Shown: positions 1 to 10,878 of the stretch, one piece after another
How positions within the stretch are numbered: position 1 is the stretch's first letter
Layout: each line of letters starts with the position of its first letter
Assembly: GCA_017311185.1 (NCBI GenBank)
Contig: JAESUZ010002694.1
Location: 1,302,001 to 1,366,000, forward strand
Length of the DNA: 64,000 nucleotides
Source: Proteles cristata cristata
Taxonomy: Eukaryota > Chordata > Mammalia > Carnivora > Hyaenidae
Direction: 5' to 3'
Position numbers and translations under genes: made by a program
The notes under the pieces: model-generated
The model's database searches: none
Told to the model about the DNA's origin: nothing
Seen by the model: the letters and a program-made list of their open reading frames with translations, nothing else

Positions 1-539
1 TCTCCATCACATCATGTGCGACATGATGTAAGAACACAGAAACAAACTCATGCAAAGTGCTGACTAAAATTTTATATGTTTAAAGAATGAAAATTATGTA
101 TGGTTCGTTAGTTATCCTAAGGGATACAAACAGCAAAAAACACAAAATTACAAACTGCTCACAGCTACTAAAAGTCAATTTAGCACTTTCTTCCTGCCCA
201 TTAGGATTTCTTACCAATCACAGTTGGCCAACTCAACTTGATGTGGTTTGCAAAGACCCAGAAGACCAATACTCCAGGGCTATGTCAGACCAGGGGAAGG
301 GAATTCCAAACTTAATGGCCCTCTGTGGAAAATGCTTCATCTCTTCTAACTCCAATCTTGAGAGCCGGTGTGTGCCAGGTGACCTCATTTGCCATGAGGA
401 GAGCGACAATTGCTATGGTTACCAGACAGCCTGAGCCAGCAAAGGCTCTAGCACAGCACCTGGTTCTGGGTACCCTCAAGTGAGGATACGCGTACACATA
501 TGGGTGGTGCTCAGGGACGAGGCAAGAAGCCTGTGGATG

Positions 540-725
540 GATTTAGCAGATCTTAGTTCAAGGTGTAGCCCTGCCAATCTCTGGCTATAGGACAACAGTC
601 AAGCCATGAGCCTCTCTAGCAGACTCCTCAGTCAAAGGGGGAGAATGACAGCCATCACGTCCATCTTAGAAGGATCGGTGAAGATCATTTGAGATATTTT
701 ATGTGCAAGGACTATGAAAACAGCA
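540..725 (+). repeat. MIR SINE
   Basis: Degraded MIR: ctctggctataggacaacag, tcaagccatgagcctctc and gtcaaagggggagaatgac. Confidence 0.6.
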
Positions 726-949
726 AAATACTAAAGAAATGCAAAGAATTAATATTATTGATAGGATTAGCTAAATCACTCTCCATCACATAGGTCTAGA
801 AATCTATGTATGATAAGTCACAAGGTAATGGAAGGAGGCTTTGAACATAGGTGGTCTGGCTCCAAAGCCCATGTTCGTTACCATTTGAGTTGTAAGCATT
901 AAATAAGTAATGAGCTCAGCATATAAGCACTCAATAGATGTCATTTTGT

Positions 950-1075
950 TATTATTGAGCACCTAATGTGTGAAATGCAGACACTAGGAGTCTTAGACCT
1001 TTCCTTCCAGGAACACACAAACTAGTGGGAGAGACAGGAAGGGATAGTACTGGTCATGACAGGCAGAGAGTTTTA
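950..1075 (+). repeat. MIR/L3-like fragment
   Basis: tattgagcacctaatgtgtg then ccaggaacacacaaactag, the 'limits of catalogue' type seen in MIR/L3 tails. Weak. Confidence 0.4.
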
Positions 1076-2307
1076 AGGGCCGGCAAAGACGGGCAAACAG
1101 TGTAACTGAAACAGCAGGAGGGAAGCATGGCTTCTAACTGGAGGATGTTGGGGAAGCTTCATTTACAAGGTGGCACAGGAGCCGAGGCTCGGGAGGGCAG
1201 AAATGGAGGGTTCAAAACAACGATACTTGGGGAAGCCTCCTGGTGGCTGTTTTTAGGGCCAAAGTTTCCCCAATGTAGCGTCTGGCGGCCTATGTGGCTT
1301 ACTCTTTCTGGTGAGAACCAAGCCTGGGTCATATCCTTGTAAATGCTACGTAATGCAACGTGGCTGTTGCATGCATGTCACAACATTCTTTGCCTCCATT
1401 TTAACAATAGCGGGGAGTGTCTCCTTGAGTTCCTCTCTCCCCCCAGGTAGTCCTTGGGGAGGCATAATACAGTGGGGATTTAATGTGCTTACATGGCAGT
1501 GAACAGAGTCTGCACCACCGGGATCAACCAGCTGAGCCACACAATTCCTACAGGAAGGCTGTCTTTGTGAGATTTCCACGAGGCATATGTGGTAGAAGAG
1601 CTGCCTTAAAAACCAAACTCCATTAAAATCAAGATTGACTAATAATGATATATTTTCCGTCTGGCTGTTAATTGCACAAAACAGCAAGATTCCACAGAAA
1701 TCCAGTTAAATGCTGGGTTTAGTTGCTGTGTCTTTAACTGCTTCCTGTGAACTTTCTCAGTACAGCTCAGGGAGTATATAAACACTTCGGGGTTTGCCTT
1801 GTGCTCTCTGTTCTCCTGAGGGTGTCTGGGTTGGAATGAAACACTGTAATCTCTTTGTTTCCCTGCTCTTTATTGTAGATGCCATTTACTGGGTTTGTTT
1901 GAATAATATTTAACACCTAAAGTCTGTCTGGGTAATTACCAACTTTGCCTCACTACGCACACTCTCAAGGAAATTAAAGATGAAACGCACTTTGAAATAA
2001 CTAGTAGAATGAAACACGAAGTGTGCCACAAGCATGTTGGTTTCAATTTCCTGTTGAATTTTAACAGGGCCTAAGATTCATTTTCCCATATGTACGGAAA
2101 GTAGACCCCAAATTCTAAAAAGTTATTGGAAGGATTCCAGCTATAGATTGGTGGGTTCAAAACACAGTTCTTGCTTTTTCAGCTATGATATTTCATGAAG
2201 TAAAAAAGGGATAGTCGCATCATTTGCCCTGCAATTTATAGTATCTTCCATAGAGAAGACATGCATCCAAATAACACTCATCCTGAAAAACTAAGTTCTT
2301 TCCTTCC

Positions 2308-2329
2308 TTTTTTTTTTTTTGGGGGGGGG
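2308..2329. repeat. T12G9 homopolymer pair
   Basis: A run of T directly followed by a run of nine or more G. No element around it is recognised. Confidence 0.85.
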
Positions 2330-3028
2330 TTGTATTGCTGGAGATATCTATTAGCAGATGTTTTATCTTTATTTGGTAAGACCAGGACCAGTGAGTGTTA
2401 TTAAAAATCCGCATGGAACAAGAATACCATGGACTATAAGAAACCAGGTTTCTTCCCTGAATCAGAATGTTAATGTTAGGATACAATGCAACTGTCCCTT
2501 CCTCAGCCACTTTTCTCCAACTGTGAATCTGCTTCTCTGAACCTCTGTTCCAATGGACTCCCAAAACGTCTTTCTAGATTTTCCACATCTGTGTTCAGGA
2601 TGGACAGTATTTGAGTGCTTACTTTGGCAGCCTATATACTAAAACTGGAATGATACAGAAAGATACAGAATGATACCCCTGAGCAAGGGGGTATAGTATT
2701 TGACAGCAAATATTTATTTGTAACATATTTTGTTCCACAAAGTATCTAAGACAATTTCTAAAACACACTGGTCAACTCTCCACACTTCTCTCCTGATCTC
2801 TTTCCCTACAAATAGTGACCTATCATATTTTGTATTCACTCTTTCCTAATGACTCCTAATAATCCTTTTAGGCATATACTTATTTTTAACAGGTGTCTTC
2901 TGCATATAAGGCTACTTGGTCTGAATGAGTAAAATTAATCAAATTAATCTTAGGTTGAGTTGGTGAGATACTTTAATTACAGAATGTAGGTAGTCAGGTT
3001 TGATGTGTCCTCTGCCCATCTTATTCTT

Positions 3029-3258
3029 TTTTTAATTAAAATTTTTAAAAATTTTATTCATTTATTTCTGGGAGGGAGAGACAGCGTGAGAAGGGGAGGG
3101 TCAGAAGGAGAGGCCGATACAGAATCTGAAGCAGGCTCTAGGCTCTGTCTGAGCCAGCTGTCAGCACAGAGCCCGACGCGGGGCTCGAACCCACGAACCA
3201 TGAGATCATGACCTGAGCCGAAGTCGGAGGCTTAACCAACTGAGCCACCCAAGCACCC
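3029..3258 (-). mobile_element. CanSINE, T-C subfamily
   Basis: Minus-oriented tRNA-derived SINE: T-rich tail first, then gagagacagcgtgag, gggtcagaagg and the tRNA-like head ending ccacccaagcacccc. It is flanked by a perfect 17-bp target duplication, ctgcccatcttattctt, at 3012-3028 and 3259-3275. Confidence 0.95.
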
Positions 3259-3769
3259 CTGCCCATCTTATTCTTCAGAGAAATTCAGGGGAAAATATTC
3301 CAGGTTATCAGAAAGAACATGGGTGTGTACATATATATTTACACCTACACATTTATAGCTAATGAACTCAGTGAGGCACTGTAATCTTCTTTCCTAAATC
3401 CCCCTTTGCAATAATCAAGGATTTAGGAAGTTAAATAGATTACTCTGATCTTTTTCTCCATACCCAGAATTTACTGAGCTGTTACTAGAGTGCATTATGG
3501 GAGTGGTCATTTTCTCATTCTTTGCTCTGTTAACCATTTCCCTCAAGTGCTGCCTTCTCTCATCTCCCACAGGTTTTCTTTGGCATCTTCATGTTACACA
3601 CATAAATTCCATTCTCATCTACCAGCCCACACTGGTCCCAAAGCACATATGCCTGTCAAAGAAGGGACACGCAGGCTGGTTGGTACCACCCAGACCTAGA
3701 GGGGACATCAGAAGCCTGGAAGGTGAAGCACCCACTCTTCTCCTCTCTGCTCTTGCTGAATTCTGGGTA

Positions 3770-3900
3770 GTGTGGTGGCAAGGTGACAGGTCTAGGGACC
3801 CCGAGGATCAAGTCCTGGCTCCGCAAGCTACCTACCATGTGAACCCGGGCCTCTGCGTCCTCATCTGTGGATGAGGGGGGCTGGCCTCTGGGGTGAGCCC
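3770..3900 (+). repeat. MIR SINE
   Basis: aggatcaagtcctggctccg, ctaccatgtgaacccgggc and ctctgcgtcctcatctgtgg match the MIR core. Confidence 0.6.
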
Positions 3901-4486
3901 TGGTGGGAGCCCCGCAGGTAGGGCTCTCGGCCTCCTTCCCCCCTTCAATCAGCACCTTTGCTCTGATCAATGTTATACTTAAGGATGCTACCCAAGATAC
4001 ACTTGAGAACACTAAATAGGTCTTATAAACATTATACGAATGTTTGGAAAGTCCCGGCTAGGAGGTATCAGGGCTCCAACTGCAGCGCTGTGTGAGCTAT
4101 GTGACCCTACACCCTGGGGAGAAAAGATGCGGGTCCCAGGCTTCTATGAGGAACTTTATAGAAGGATTTTGTTTTAAGCTGACAAAGGGCTATAGATGGT
4201 TTTTTTGGATCTGATACTCATGCTTTTTTGATGAGGAAATTAAGTTGCGTAGGAAGGCCCAGATGGTAACATGAAGCAACAGGAGCAGAGTTCAGAGCTT
4301 CTGACTATCCCACAATGAGGGCAACTTAATTAATATAAGGTGGCAATAAATATAACATTTTGTTTCCTTTCCTTGGCAAGATTTAATGTTCCTGCTGTCA
4401 TTTTTCCCCCTCTCACTAAAAATGATCTAAGTCTCTCTCTGTGTAGAAGCACCTTTATTTTTTTTTCCCCCTTTAAGGTTGATTTT

Positions 4487-4673
4487 TGGGGCGTCTGGGT
4501 GGCTCAGGTCATGATCTCAAGGTTCGTGGATTCGAGCCCCGCATTGGGCTCTGTGATGGCATCTCAGAGCCTGGAGCTTGTTTCAGATTCTATGTCTCCC
4601 TCTCTCTCTGACCTGCTTGCACTGCCTCTCTCTCTCTCTTTCTCTCTCAGAAATAAATAAAACATTAAAAAAA
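4487..4673 (+). mobile_element. CanSINE with internal deletion
   Basis: Plus-oriented. The head reads gtctgggtggctcagg and jumps straight to tcatgatctc, missing about 28 bp between the two ggctcag repeats of the consensus head. It is flanked by a perfect 15-bp duplication, tttaaggttgatttt, at 4472-4486 and 4674-4688. Confidence 0.95.
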
Positions 4674-4794
4674 TTTAAGGTTGATTTTCATTTCTCCATA
4701 GGACTTCTACTTACAGGACATCTGCCTAAGAACACTAGCCACTGACACAGAATCATTTCCAATAGTTGAAATCTTATAATCAATCACATTGATA

Positions 4795-5045
4795 GTTTAG
4801 TTCCATATGCCTCCTCTGAATTCCAGACCCAACCATATGTGAATGTCTCGTTGGTCTCTCCTCATTCAGATATCTTAGAGGCAGCTCAGGCGCAACATGT
4901 CCAACACCAACATCACGGTCTTTCTCTCAAAATCCATTCCTCTTCCAGGCACCCTGCATGAGTCAATGGCCTCAACATCCATCCTGTGCTTCAAGCCCTA
5001 AACCCAGCAGTAATCCTTATGGTTGGTTTTCCTCTCCCCAGTACT
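4795..5045 (+). repeat. L2 LINE fragment, left part
   Basis: Resembles the L2 3' region (caacatgtccaacaccaac, then acccagcagtaatccttatg). It is probably continuous with 5490-5660 before the MaLR LTR inserted. Confidence 0.6.
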
Positions 5046-5054
5046 AATCCTGGG

Positions 5055-5418
5055 TCTGCTATAACAGAATGCTCTGGACTGGGTCACTTATAAACAATGG
5101 GCATTTTTTGCTCACAGTTCTAGAGACTAGGATGTCCATAAACAAGATGACAGTATACTCGGTGTCTGTAAAAACCCACTTCCTGGTTCAGAGATGATGT
5201 CTTTGGATTGATGGCTGTGATTTTGTATGGCAGAAGGGGCAATGGTGTTCTGTAGGGTATTTTTTTAAAAATAAATAAGGGCACTAATTCTGTTCATGAG
5301 GGCTCCATCCTCATGACCTAATTCAAAGGTCCCATCTCCTAATAACATTATGTTAGAGATTATAAAGTTTCAACATATGAATTTGGGTGGGGGGACACAA
5401 ACATTCAATGTACAGCAC
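5055..5418 (-). mobile_element. MaLR-type LTR (MLT1/MST class)
   Basis: Reverse complement of a mammalian MaLR LTR: tgctataacagaatgctctg, cttataaacaatggg, ctcacagttctagagac, tcatgagggctccatcctc and ttcaacatatgaatttggg, ending tgtacagca. It is a solitary, non-coding LTR. Confidence 0.8.
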
Positions 5419-5489
5419 TCCTTAAGTGTCTTTGGATTAGTTCACCAGAGACCAACATAACAAGCTCCATCCTACCCCCTCTACAACCT

Positions 5490-5660
5490 ATTTGCTACAG
5501 GCAATAAGATGACTCTTCTTATAACGCAAATATGATTGATTCCTTACCCCTACTCACTGCCTCCCCAACCCAGTGGCTTCCCACTGTTCTCGGATGAAGA
5601 CATCAGGATCCTCAGGTTGGAAGCTGGGCTTTCATCACGATTCCACTCTGCCTCTTGGGC
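5490..5660 (+). repeat. L2 LINE fragment, right part
   Basis: Contains cagtggcttcccactgttct and gaagacatcaggatcctcag, an L2 3' pattern, continuing the copy at 4.8-5.0 kb. Confidence 0.55.
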
Positions 5661-6370
5661 ACAGAGTTAGGAATCAATAGTATATAAAGTCAGAAGTGTG
5701 AAAGTCACAGAAATTTGTGAAGTGAGTTCAAAAGAAGACTAAAGATGGAAACTCAACAATACCAGCATTTAGGTGCTATGTGGAGAAGGGACACAGAGAA
5801 GGGATGCCAAGCTTTTCTCTAGGTATGTAAAATGGACATGTATTTGAGACATGTACTCCTGAGTGCTGTATGATGATTCTCGAAACATTTGTGAAGATGT
5901 GCAGTATAAGAAAAGGATATGGAGGCAATTGAAGAGAGGAGGTAATCAGAAGGGAGGATTCTTTCTAATTTATCCAGATGTAGCAAAAATGTTCATCAAT
6001 ACGCACAGAATAATTAAAATATGGGAAGAAACATTGGGAATACAGCACAAGGAATTCCTTTTTCTTTTCATTTACCTCATATTGAGTTAATTAACATGCT
6101 AGGATAAAATAAACATGTCTAGGACATGACTCTTGAAATGTGACTGGGTAAAGATAGTTAATCCAGAAGTTGCATATTTTAATTTTTAGAGTATTTTTGC
6201 TTTTCACAGATTTCCTGATCTGGAATCTGCAGGTACATTGGATTAGGAATCTGAAGCTCAGAGGTTTGATTCCTGACTCTTTCCCTTTGAGGATTATGTT
6301 CCTACCTGTGAAATAGGGTAAGACCACCGACCCCACAGGGATTTTACAGTAGGTATTTCATAAATGCCTC

Positions 6371-6560
6371 TTTTTTCAATGTTTATGTTTGAGAGAGAGA
6401 GTAAATGGGAGAGGGGCAGAGAGAGGGGGACAGAGGATCAAAAGCAGGCTCTGTGTTCACAGCTGGGAGCCTAATGTGGGGCTTGAACTCACGAACTACG
6501 AAATCATGACCTGAGCTGAAGTCAGATACTTATTTAGGGTCTGAGCCACTCAGGCATTCC
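6371..6560 (-). mobile_element. CanSINE
   Basis: Minus-oriented: T-rich tail, gagagagagagtaaatgg body, and a head ending gagccactcaggcattcc. The flanks cataaatgcctc and cataaatacctc are probable target duplications with one change. Confidence 0.9.
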
Positions 6561-6700
6561 CATAAATACCTCCTTTTAAAATATCATTTCTTCAGAGAAA
6601 GCAGATGTGAACACACTATCTTAGAGGCTGTTTTGTTTTTAATTACTATACTGAAGTTTATAGATCTTTCACAGGATAGCCTGGATAGAGATTCCTCAGA

Positions 6701-7100
6701 GCAGTGTTTCTCAAAGTCTGGCTCACTGAACCTCTACCTCAAAATTACCGTGGTGGGGGCACCTGGGTGGCTCAGTCGGTTAAGTGTCCAACTTCAGCTC
6801 AGATCATGATCTCATAGTTTGTGGGTTCGAGCCCCGCATCAGGCTCTGTGCTGACAGCTCTGTGCTGACAGCTCAGAGCCTGGAACCTGCTTCAGATTCT
6901 GTGTCTCCCTCTCTCTCTGGCCCTCCCCTGCTCATGCTGTCTCTCTCTCTCTCTCAAAAATAAATAAAATATTTAAAAAAAATGGTGACTGGTAAATATG
7001 TACCAGTCTTCCTGCTCCTCTTCTCAAGCTTCGGACTCAGAATTGTTGGAAAGCAGAGTATGGAATCTACATTTTAACAAGCTCTCAGGTAGTTTTTGGC
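6701..7100 (+). mobile_element. MER5-type hAT DNA transposon remnant, split
   Basis: Left part gcagtgtttctcaaagtctg. Right part (about 7020-7100) agaattgttggaaagcagag then ttttaacaagctctcagg, the order seen in MER5A. The CanSINE at 6756-6982 sits inside. Confidence 0.7.
6756..6982 (+). mobile_element. CanSINE inserted in MER5-type repeat
   Basis: Plus-oriented with the full head ggggcacctgggtggctcag and an A-rich tail. It carries a 14-bp tandem duplication (tctgtgctgacagc twice) in the body. Confidence 0.93.
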
Positions 7101-7663
7101 ATGCTGACATTTAAAAATTGGATTAGAGATTACTGTTTTTGCTTAATGAGAGAAGAAAACCCCCATTTATTGTCCACTCCTGTGGGAGCTTAAGGTGATT
7201 GGTTCAATCTATTGAGCCACATTATAATTTTCAACCAAATAATTAAAGATTATTAGTAAGTACTGTTAGACTGTATGAGAAATGATCCATAGAAAAAAAA
7301 CAATCTAAACCTGATCTCCAAAGAAAGCAGCTGGTTGCATTAGGCTAGTTAAATTAAAATTAATTAAAATTAAGTAAAATTAAAATTTTAGTTCCTTAGT
7401 GGCACCAGTCACATTCAGGTGCTCCATAGCCACACGTGACTCATAGTTACTGTATGGGAGGGTGGTGGACAAATACTTTTCTATCATAGAAAGTCTTCCT
7501 GAATAGCACTGATCCATAGAACAGTTTCCTTGCTTGATTCAAACATACTATCTTTTCAATTAACAGATGCATTTGATATTAAAAAAAGAATCAGTTTTTT
7601 ACTTTATCAGAAAGGAATGTGGAGCCCTGCCTGCCTCCTCTGCCACCCTCACCCCTCACCCCC

Positions 7664-7752
7664 CACCCCCCACCAACAGAAAACTAGTCTCTTTTCCTAC
7701 CCTCCCACTACTGCCCCCCACGAACAGGTAAATCCAAACTAGTCTCTTTTCC
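7664..7752. repeat. Local imperfect tandem duplication
   Basis: cccccaccaacagaaaactagtctcttttcc and a second copy, cccccacgaacagg plus aactagtctcttttcc, follow each other within about 90 bp of C-rich sequence. Confidence 0.7.
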
Positions 7753-7832
7753 CTGCTGCCTATTTAATCCTTTACCAACTGCTTGCTATCGCACAATTTA
7801 CGGTTTTTAAGTTTCACTTATTCAGTGTTTTA

Positions 7833-7868
<36 letters not shown>

Positions 7869-8018
7869 CAGAGAGACAGAGAAGAGGGAGACTGTCAAGC
7901 AGGCTCCTTGCTGTCAGTGCAGAGCCCACGTGGGGCTCAACCTCACAAAACAATGAGATTGTGATCTGAACCGAAATCAAGAGGCAGATGCTCAACCCAC
8001 TGAGCCACTCAGGTGCCC
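7833..8018 (-). mobile_element. CanSINE with expanded GT/GA tail
   Basis: Minus-oriented. The tail is expanded into a (GT)n(GA)n microsatellite at about 7835-7875. The head ends gagccactcaggtgccc. Confidence 0.9.
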
Positions 8019-8448
8019 TGATCCAATTTAATGACTTCCATTATGCCCCCTTCTCACAAAAGACAACTTCCACAGGAGAACTGCGAAGATGAGGTGATGC
8101 CAGCAGAGTAAAAATGTCCCTGGATGAATCACAGACCATGAAGGTGCAACATTATGTTTCACTTTGGTGGGCTGCCTGCGGAGCTCTGCATGCCGCTGAG
8201 CTTGGCTCCTGGGAGGACAGAAATCTCCCTCCTTCCCCTGGAGCCTCGTTCTCCAGTGGTCGCCTCTCCCCCACCTGCTGGATGGCTTCCCTGTTAACCT
8301 TTGCCCTTTCCTATTGTTGGGGAGTGCGTCTTGTACATGGAGGTGTAGGGAATTCTTGCCGTAGAAGTCAGGAGCCCAAGAAGAAACTGGAGGAGCAGTG
8401 CTCTTCTAAAATCATCTTTGTGGCTATTTTCTATCTTAAGACTTGCTA

Positions 8449-8656
8449 CCGTGGGGCACCTGGGTGGCTTAGTTGGTTGAGTGTCCGACTTTGGCTCAGG
8501 TCATGATCTCACAGTTCATAAGTTCGAGCCCCAAGTCAGGCTTTGTGCTGACAGCTCAGAGCCTGGAGCCTGCTTGATTCTTTGTCTCCTTCTCTCTCTC
8601 TGCCCCTCCCCAACTCTGTCTCTCAAAAATGAATAAATGTTTAAAAAATTTAAAAA
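8449..8656 (+). mobile_element. CanSINE
   Basis: Plus-oriented: ggggcacctgggtggctt to the AAAAATGAATAAATG tail. Target duplication aagacttgcta at 8438-8448 and 8657-8667. Confidence 0.94.
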
Positions 8657-9257
8657 AAGACTTGCTATCAAATAATTTGGAAAAAGCAGAAACAAAACAA
8701 TAAAAAACAACCAACCCCAAAGCCTGAAGAAGACTCCTCTCCCCATATCAAGTATAATCTCACCATCCAGAGAAGCTCTGTCAATATCTTGGTGTTTATC
8801 CTGTCTTTTCTCTACATGATGCAAATTCATATCATACTTTACATTTCTAAAATATCAGGCTTTCATTTTTGCTTAATACTATATTATGAGATCTTTCTTG
8901 TATCATTAATAGTCTCTGAAAGCATAGTTTCTTAATATAGATGTACCATAATTTACCTTCCCTTCATGTTAGAGGTTAAAGTTGTTTCCAATTTTTTATT
9001 AAATGTAATGTGACCATATCAATGTATATACATTTTGTGCATCTCCCTTAGCAGAAAAAAATGCAAAATTAATTATTAGGTGAAGGGTATGAAAGCATTC
9101 CATATGTCCCAAACCACCTCTACAAAAGTTGCAACAATTTATACTCCCATTGACAGGAAAAAGGAGTGTCCCATCTCACCTTTTTCTAAAACCAAGTGTT
9201 GGCTTAAAAATGAATTAGAAAAAATAGTATATTAATCATAGTTTTTCTTCACTCTTT

Positions 9258-9670
9258 TAAGTTTATTTATTTTTATTTAAAAATATTTTTTAATGTTTAT
9301 TTATTTTTCAGAGCACAGCGTGAACAGGGGAGGCACAGAGAGAGAGGGAGACACAGAATCTGAAAGAGGCTCCATGCTCTGAGCTAGCTGTCAGCACACA
9401 GCCTGACACAGGGCTTGAACCCACGAACTGTGAGATCATGACCTGAGCCCAAGTCGGACGCTTAACTGACTGAGCCACCCAGGCACCCCTATTAAATTAT
9501 TTGTTTATTTATTTAGAGCAAGTGAGGGAGGGGCAGAGAGAGAAGGAGACAGAATCCCACTAACAGTGCAGAGCCGAATGCAGAGCTCGAACTCACAAAC
9601 AGTGAGATCATGACCTGAGCCAAAGTCAAGAGTCACATGCTTAACTGACTGAGTCACCCAGGCGCCCCAA
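9258..9670 (-). mobile_element. CanSINE (outer), split by a second CanSINE
   Basis: The pieces 9258-9284 (tail) and 9489-9668 (body and head ending gtcacccaggcgcccc) belong to one minus-oriented SINE. Its duplication, gtttttcttcactcttt against gtttttcttcattcttt (9241-9257, 9671-9687, one mismatch), encloses both elements. Confidence 0.85.
9285..9488 (-). mobile_element. CanSINE (inner) nested in another SINE
   Basis: Minus-oriented, cagagcacagcgtgaac body, head ending ccacccaggcacccc. It is inserted into the A-rich tail of the outer SINE, so it is the younger of the two. Confidence 0.88.
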
Positions 9671-9714
9671 GTTTTTCTTCATTCTTTAAATTATCAGTGA
9701 GGTTTAACAATTTT

Positions 9715-9931
9715 TCTTTTAAATATTTTTTTTATTTATTTTTAGGAGAGAGAGAGACAGCGTGAGCAGGAGAGGGTCAGAGAGAGAGGGAGACAAAGAC
9801 TCTGAAATAGGCTTCAGGCTCTGAGCTGGCAGTCAGCACAGAGCCCGACGCGGGGCTCGAACCCACGAACCGCGAGATCATGACCCAAGAGAAAGTCGGA
9901 CGCTTAACCGACTAAGCCACCCAGGCGCCCC
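9715..9931 (-). mobile_element. CanSINE, T-C subfamily
   Basis: Minus-oriented with agacagcgtgagcagg and an intact gccacccaggcgcccc head. Perfect 16-bp target duplication gaggtttaacaatttt at 9699-9714 and 9932-9947. Confidence 0.96.
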
Positions 9932-10803
9932 GAGGTTTAACAATTTTAATGCTTATTGGGCATCACTCTATTTTCTAAACAACATGCCCGTGGTTAATTA
10001 AATTGGGGGTGTTTTTTTCCTTTGCTTCTTGTACATTCTTCCAACTGAATGTTTTATGAAGTCTGACTGGAGGTTCTTTGATCGAATCTTGCAAGAGCAA
10101 GGGCTATATCTGCTCATGGGAATGTGCCCCTGGACCATGTCCCTTCGGACTCCTCACCCTCTTGGGTTCCCTTTTCTGTGTCTTTCAGACCCAGATCTCA
10201 AACGTCACCCATGGATGGAAGTCTGTTACACCTCAGTGGGATTTCAATTCATCTAATCATTCAATGGAATACTCATTTACACTTCATCTTGATGTCTACA
10301 ATTAAAGGCAAGAGCCTTCACCAAAGATATTTGGAGCATCACATTGGAAATTGTGGGAGCCTTCTTGGGAGTGGAGAACATCAGCCTCCAGGCGGCCAGC
10401 CTCCTCCGTCTGCCTGTGACCAGCTCTAGAGCCTCAGCACTGGCACCACAACAAACAGGCTACATTCAAGGTGACGACTCAAATCATCCAAACAGACAAG
10501 ACACATAGTAAGAGAACATGAATGTGAAATAATAAGGTCTTACTGGAAGACAGGGTTATTTTTAAAAGGACGACAATTGCAAGAAAAGGCAAAATGAATT
10601 ATAAACAAAAACATCAACAGTTGTTGACATACAGTGTTCATGGTTTGTTCAGAACCCTTCTTAAAATCTGATCTGTTCTTGCATCTTGTTTTAAAACTAT
10701 GACTTCTCACTTAGGTATTTGAAACAATACAGACGTTTCTAAAACTTCTCAGCAGAATATATCTTTGAGCTTGATTTAAAAAGGTGAATAAGGAATACAT
10801 TAC

Positions 10804-10878
10804 CTTTGAAACTAGCAGTGAAATGATTTCTTTTACGTTGTTGTCAATCAAATCATCTATTTTCGAATGGTATTGTTG
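10804..10878 (-). CDS. CADPS2: CADPS2 exon G: QQYHSKIDDLIDN segment
   Basis: 75 nt on the minus strand, exactly 25 codons, phase 0 at both ends: QQYHSKIDDLIDNNVKEIIS followed by LLVSK. The acceptor is tttaacatctag|CAA and the donor is AAAG|gtaatg. QYHSKIDDLID and KEIISLLVSK continue directly from GGQE of exon F in CAPS proteins, so no exon is missing between them in this isoform. The next expected residues (FVSVLEG) are not found in the 10.8 kb to the left, so that exon should lie outside the window. The equal phases and small size make it a possible cassette exon. Confidence 0.95.

Larger units (their letters stand above)
1..10803 (-). other. CADPS2: CADPS2 intron downstream of exon G (partial)
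   Basis: No coding exon was found here on either strand. The stretch is repeat-dense: MIR at the far left, about nine CanSINEs, an L2 copy split by a MaLR LTR (4.8-5.7 kb) and a MER5 split by a SINE (6.7-7.1 kb). Sequence between repeats (about 100-540, 1.1-3.0 kb, 5.65-6.35 kb and 10.0-10.8 kb) shows nothing recognisable beyond a T12G9 tract at 2308-2329. Confidence 0.8.

Noticed and set aside
87..434. 115-codon open frame, plus strand
   Set aside because: No known domain and no promoter or splice support. Antisense to the gene.
3497..3874. 125-codon open frame, plus strand
   Set aside because: Its 3' part is MIR sequence and no protein family was recognised.
6756..6860. tRNA-like sequences
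   Set aside because: The A-box and B-box sequences at many places are heads of CanSINEs with tails and target duplications, not tRNA genes.
8114..8506. 130-codon open frame, plus strand
   Set aside because: Its end runs into a CanSINE (GAPGWLSWLS is SINE-head translation), and the rest matches no family I know.
1..10803. Search for the next CADPS2 exon (FVSVLEGVLSKLSRYDEG)
   Set aside because: No matching reverse-complement sequence was seen, so the exon is taken to lie beyond the window.
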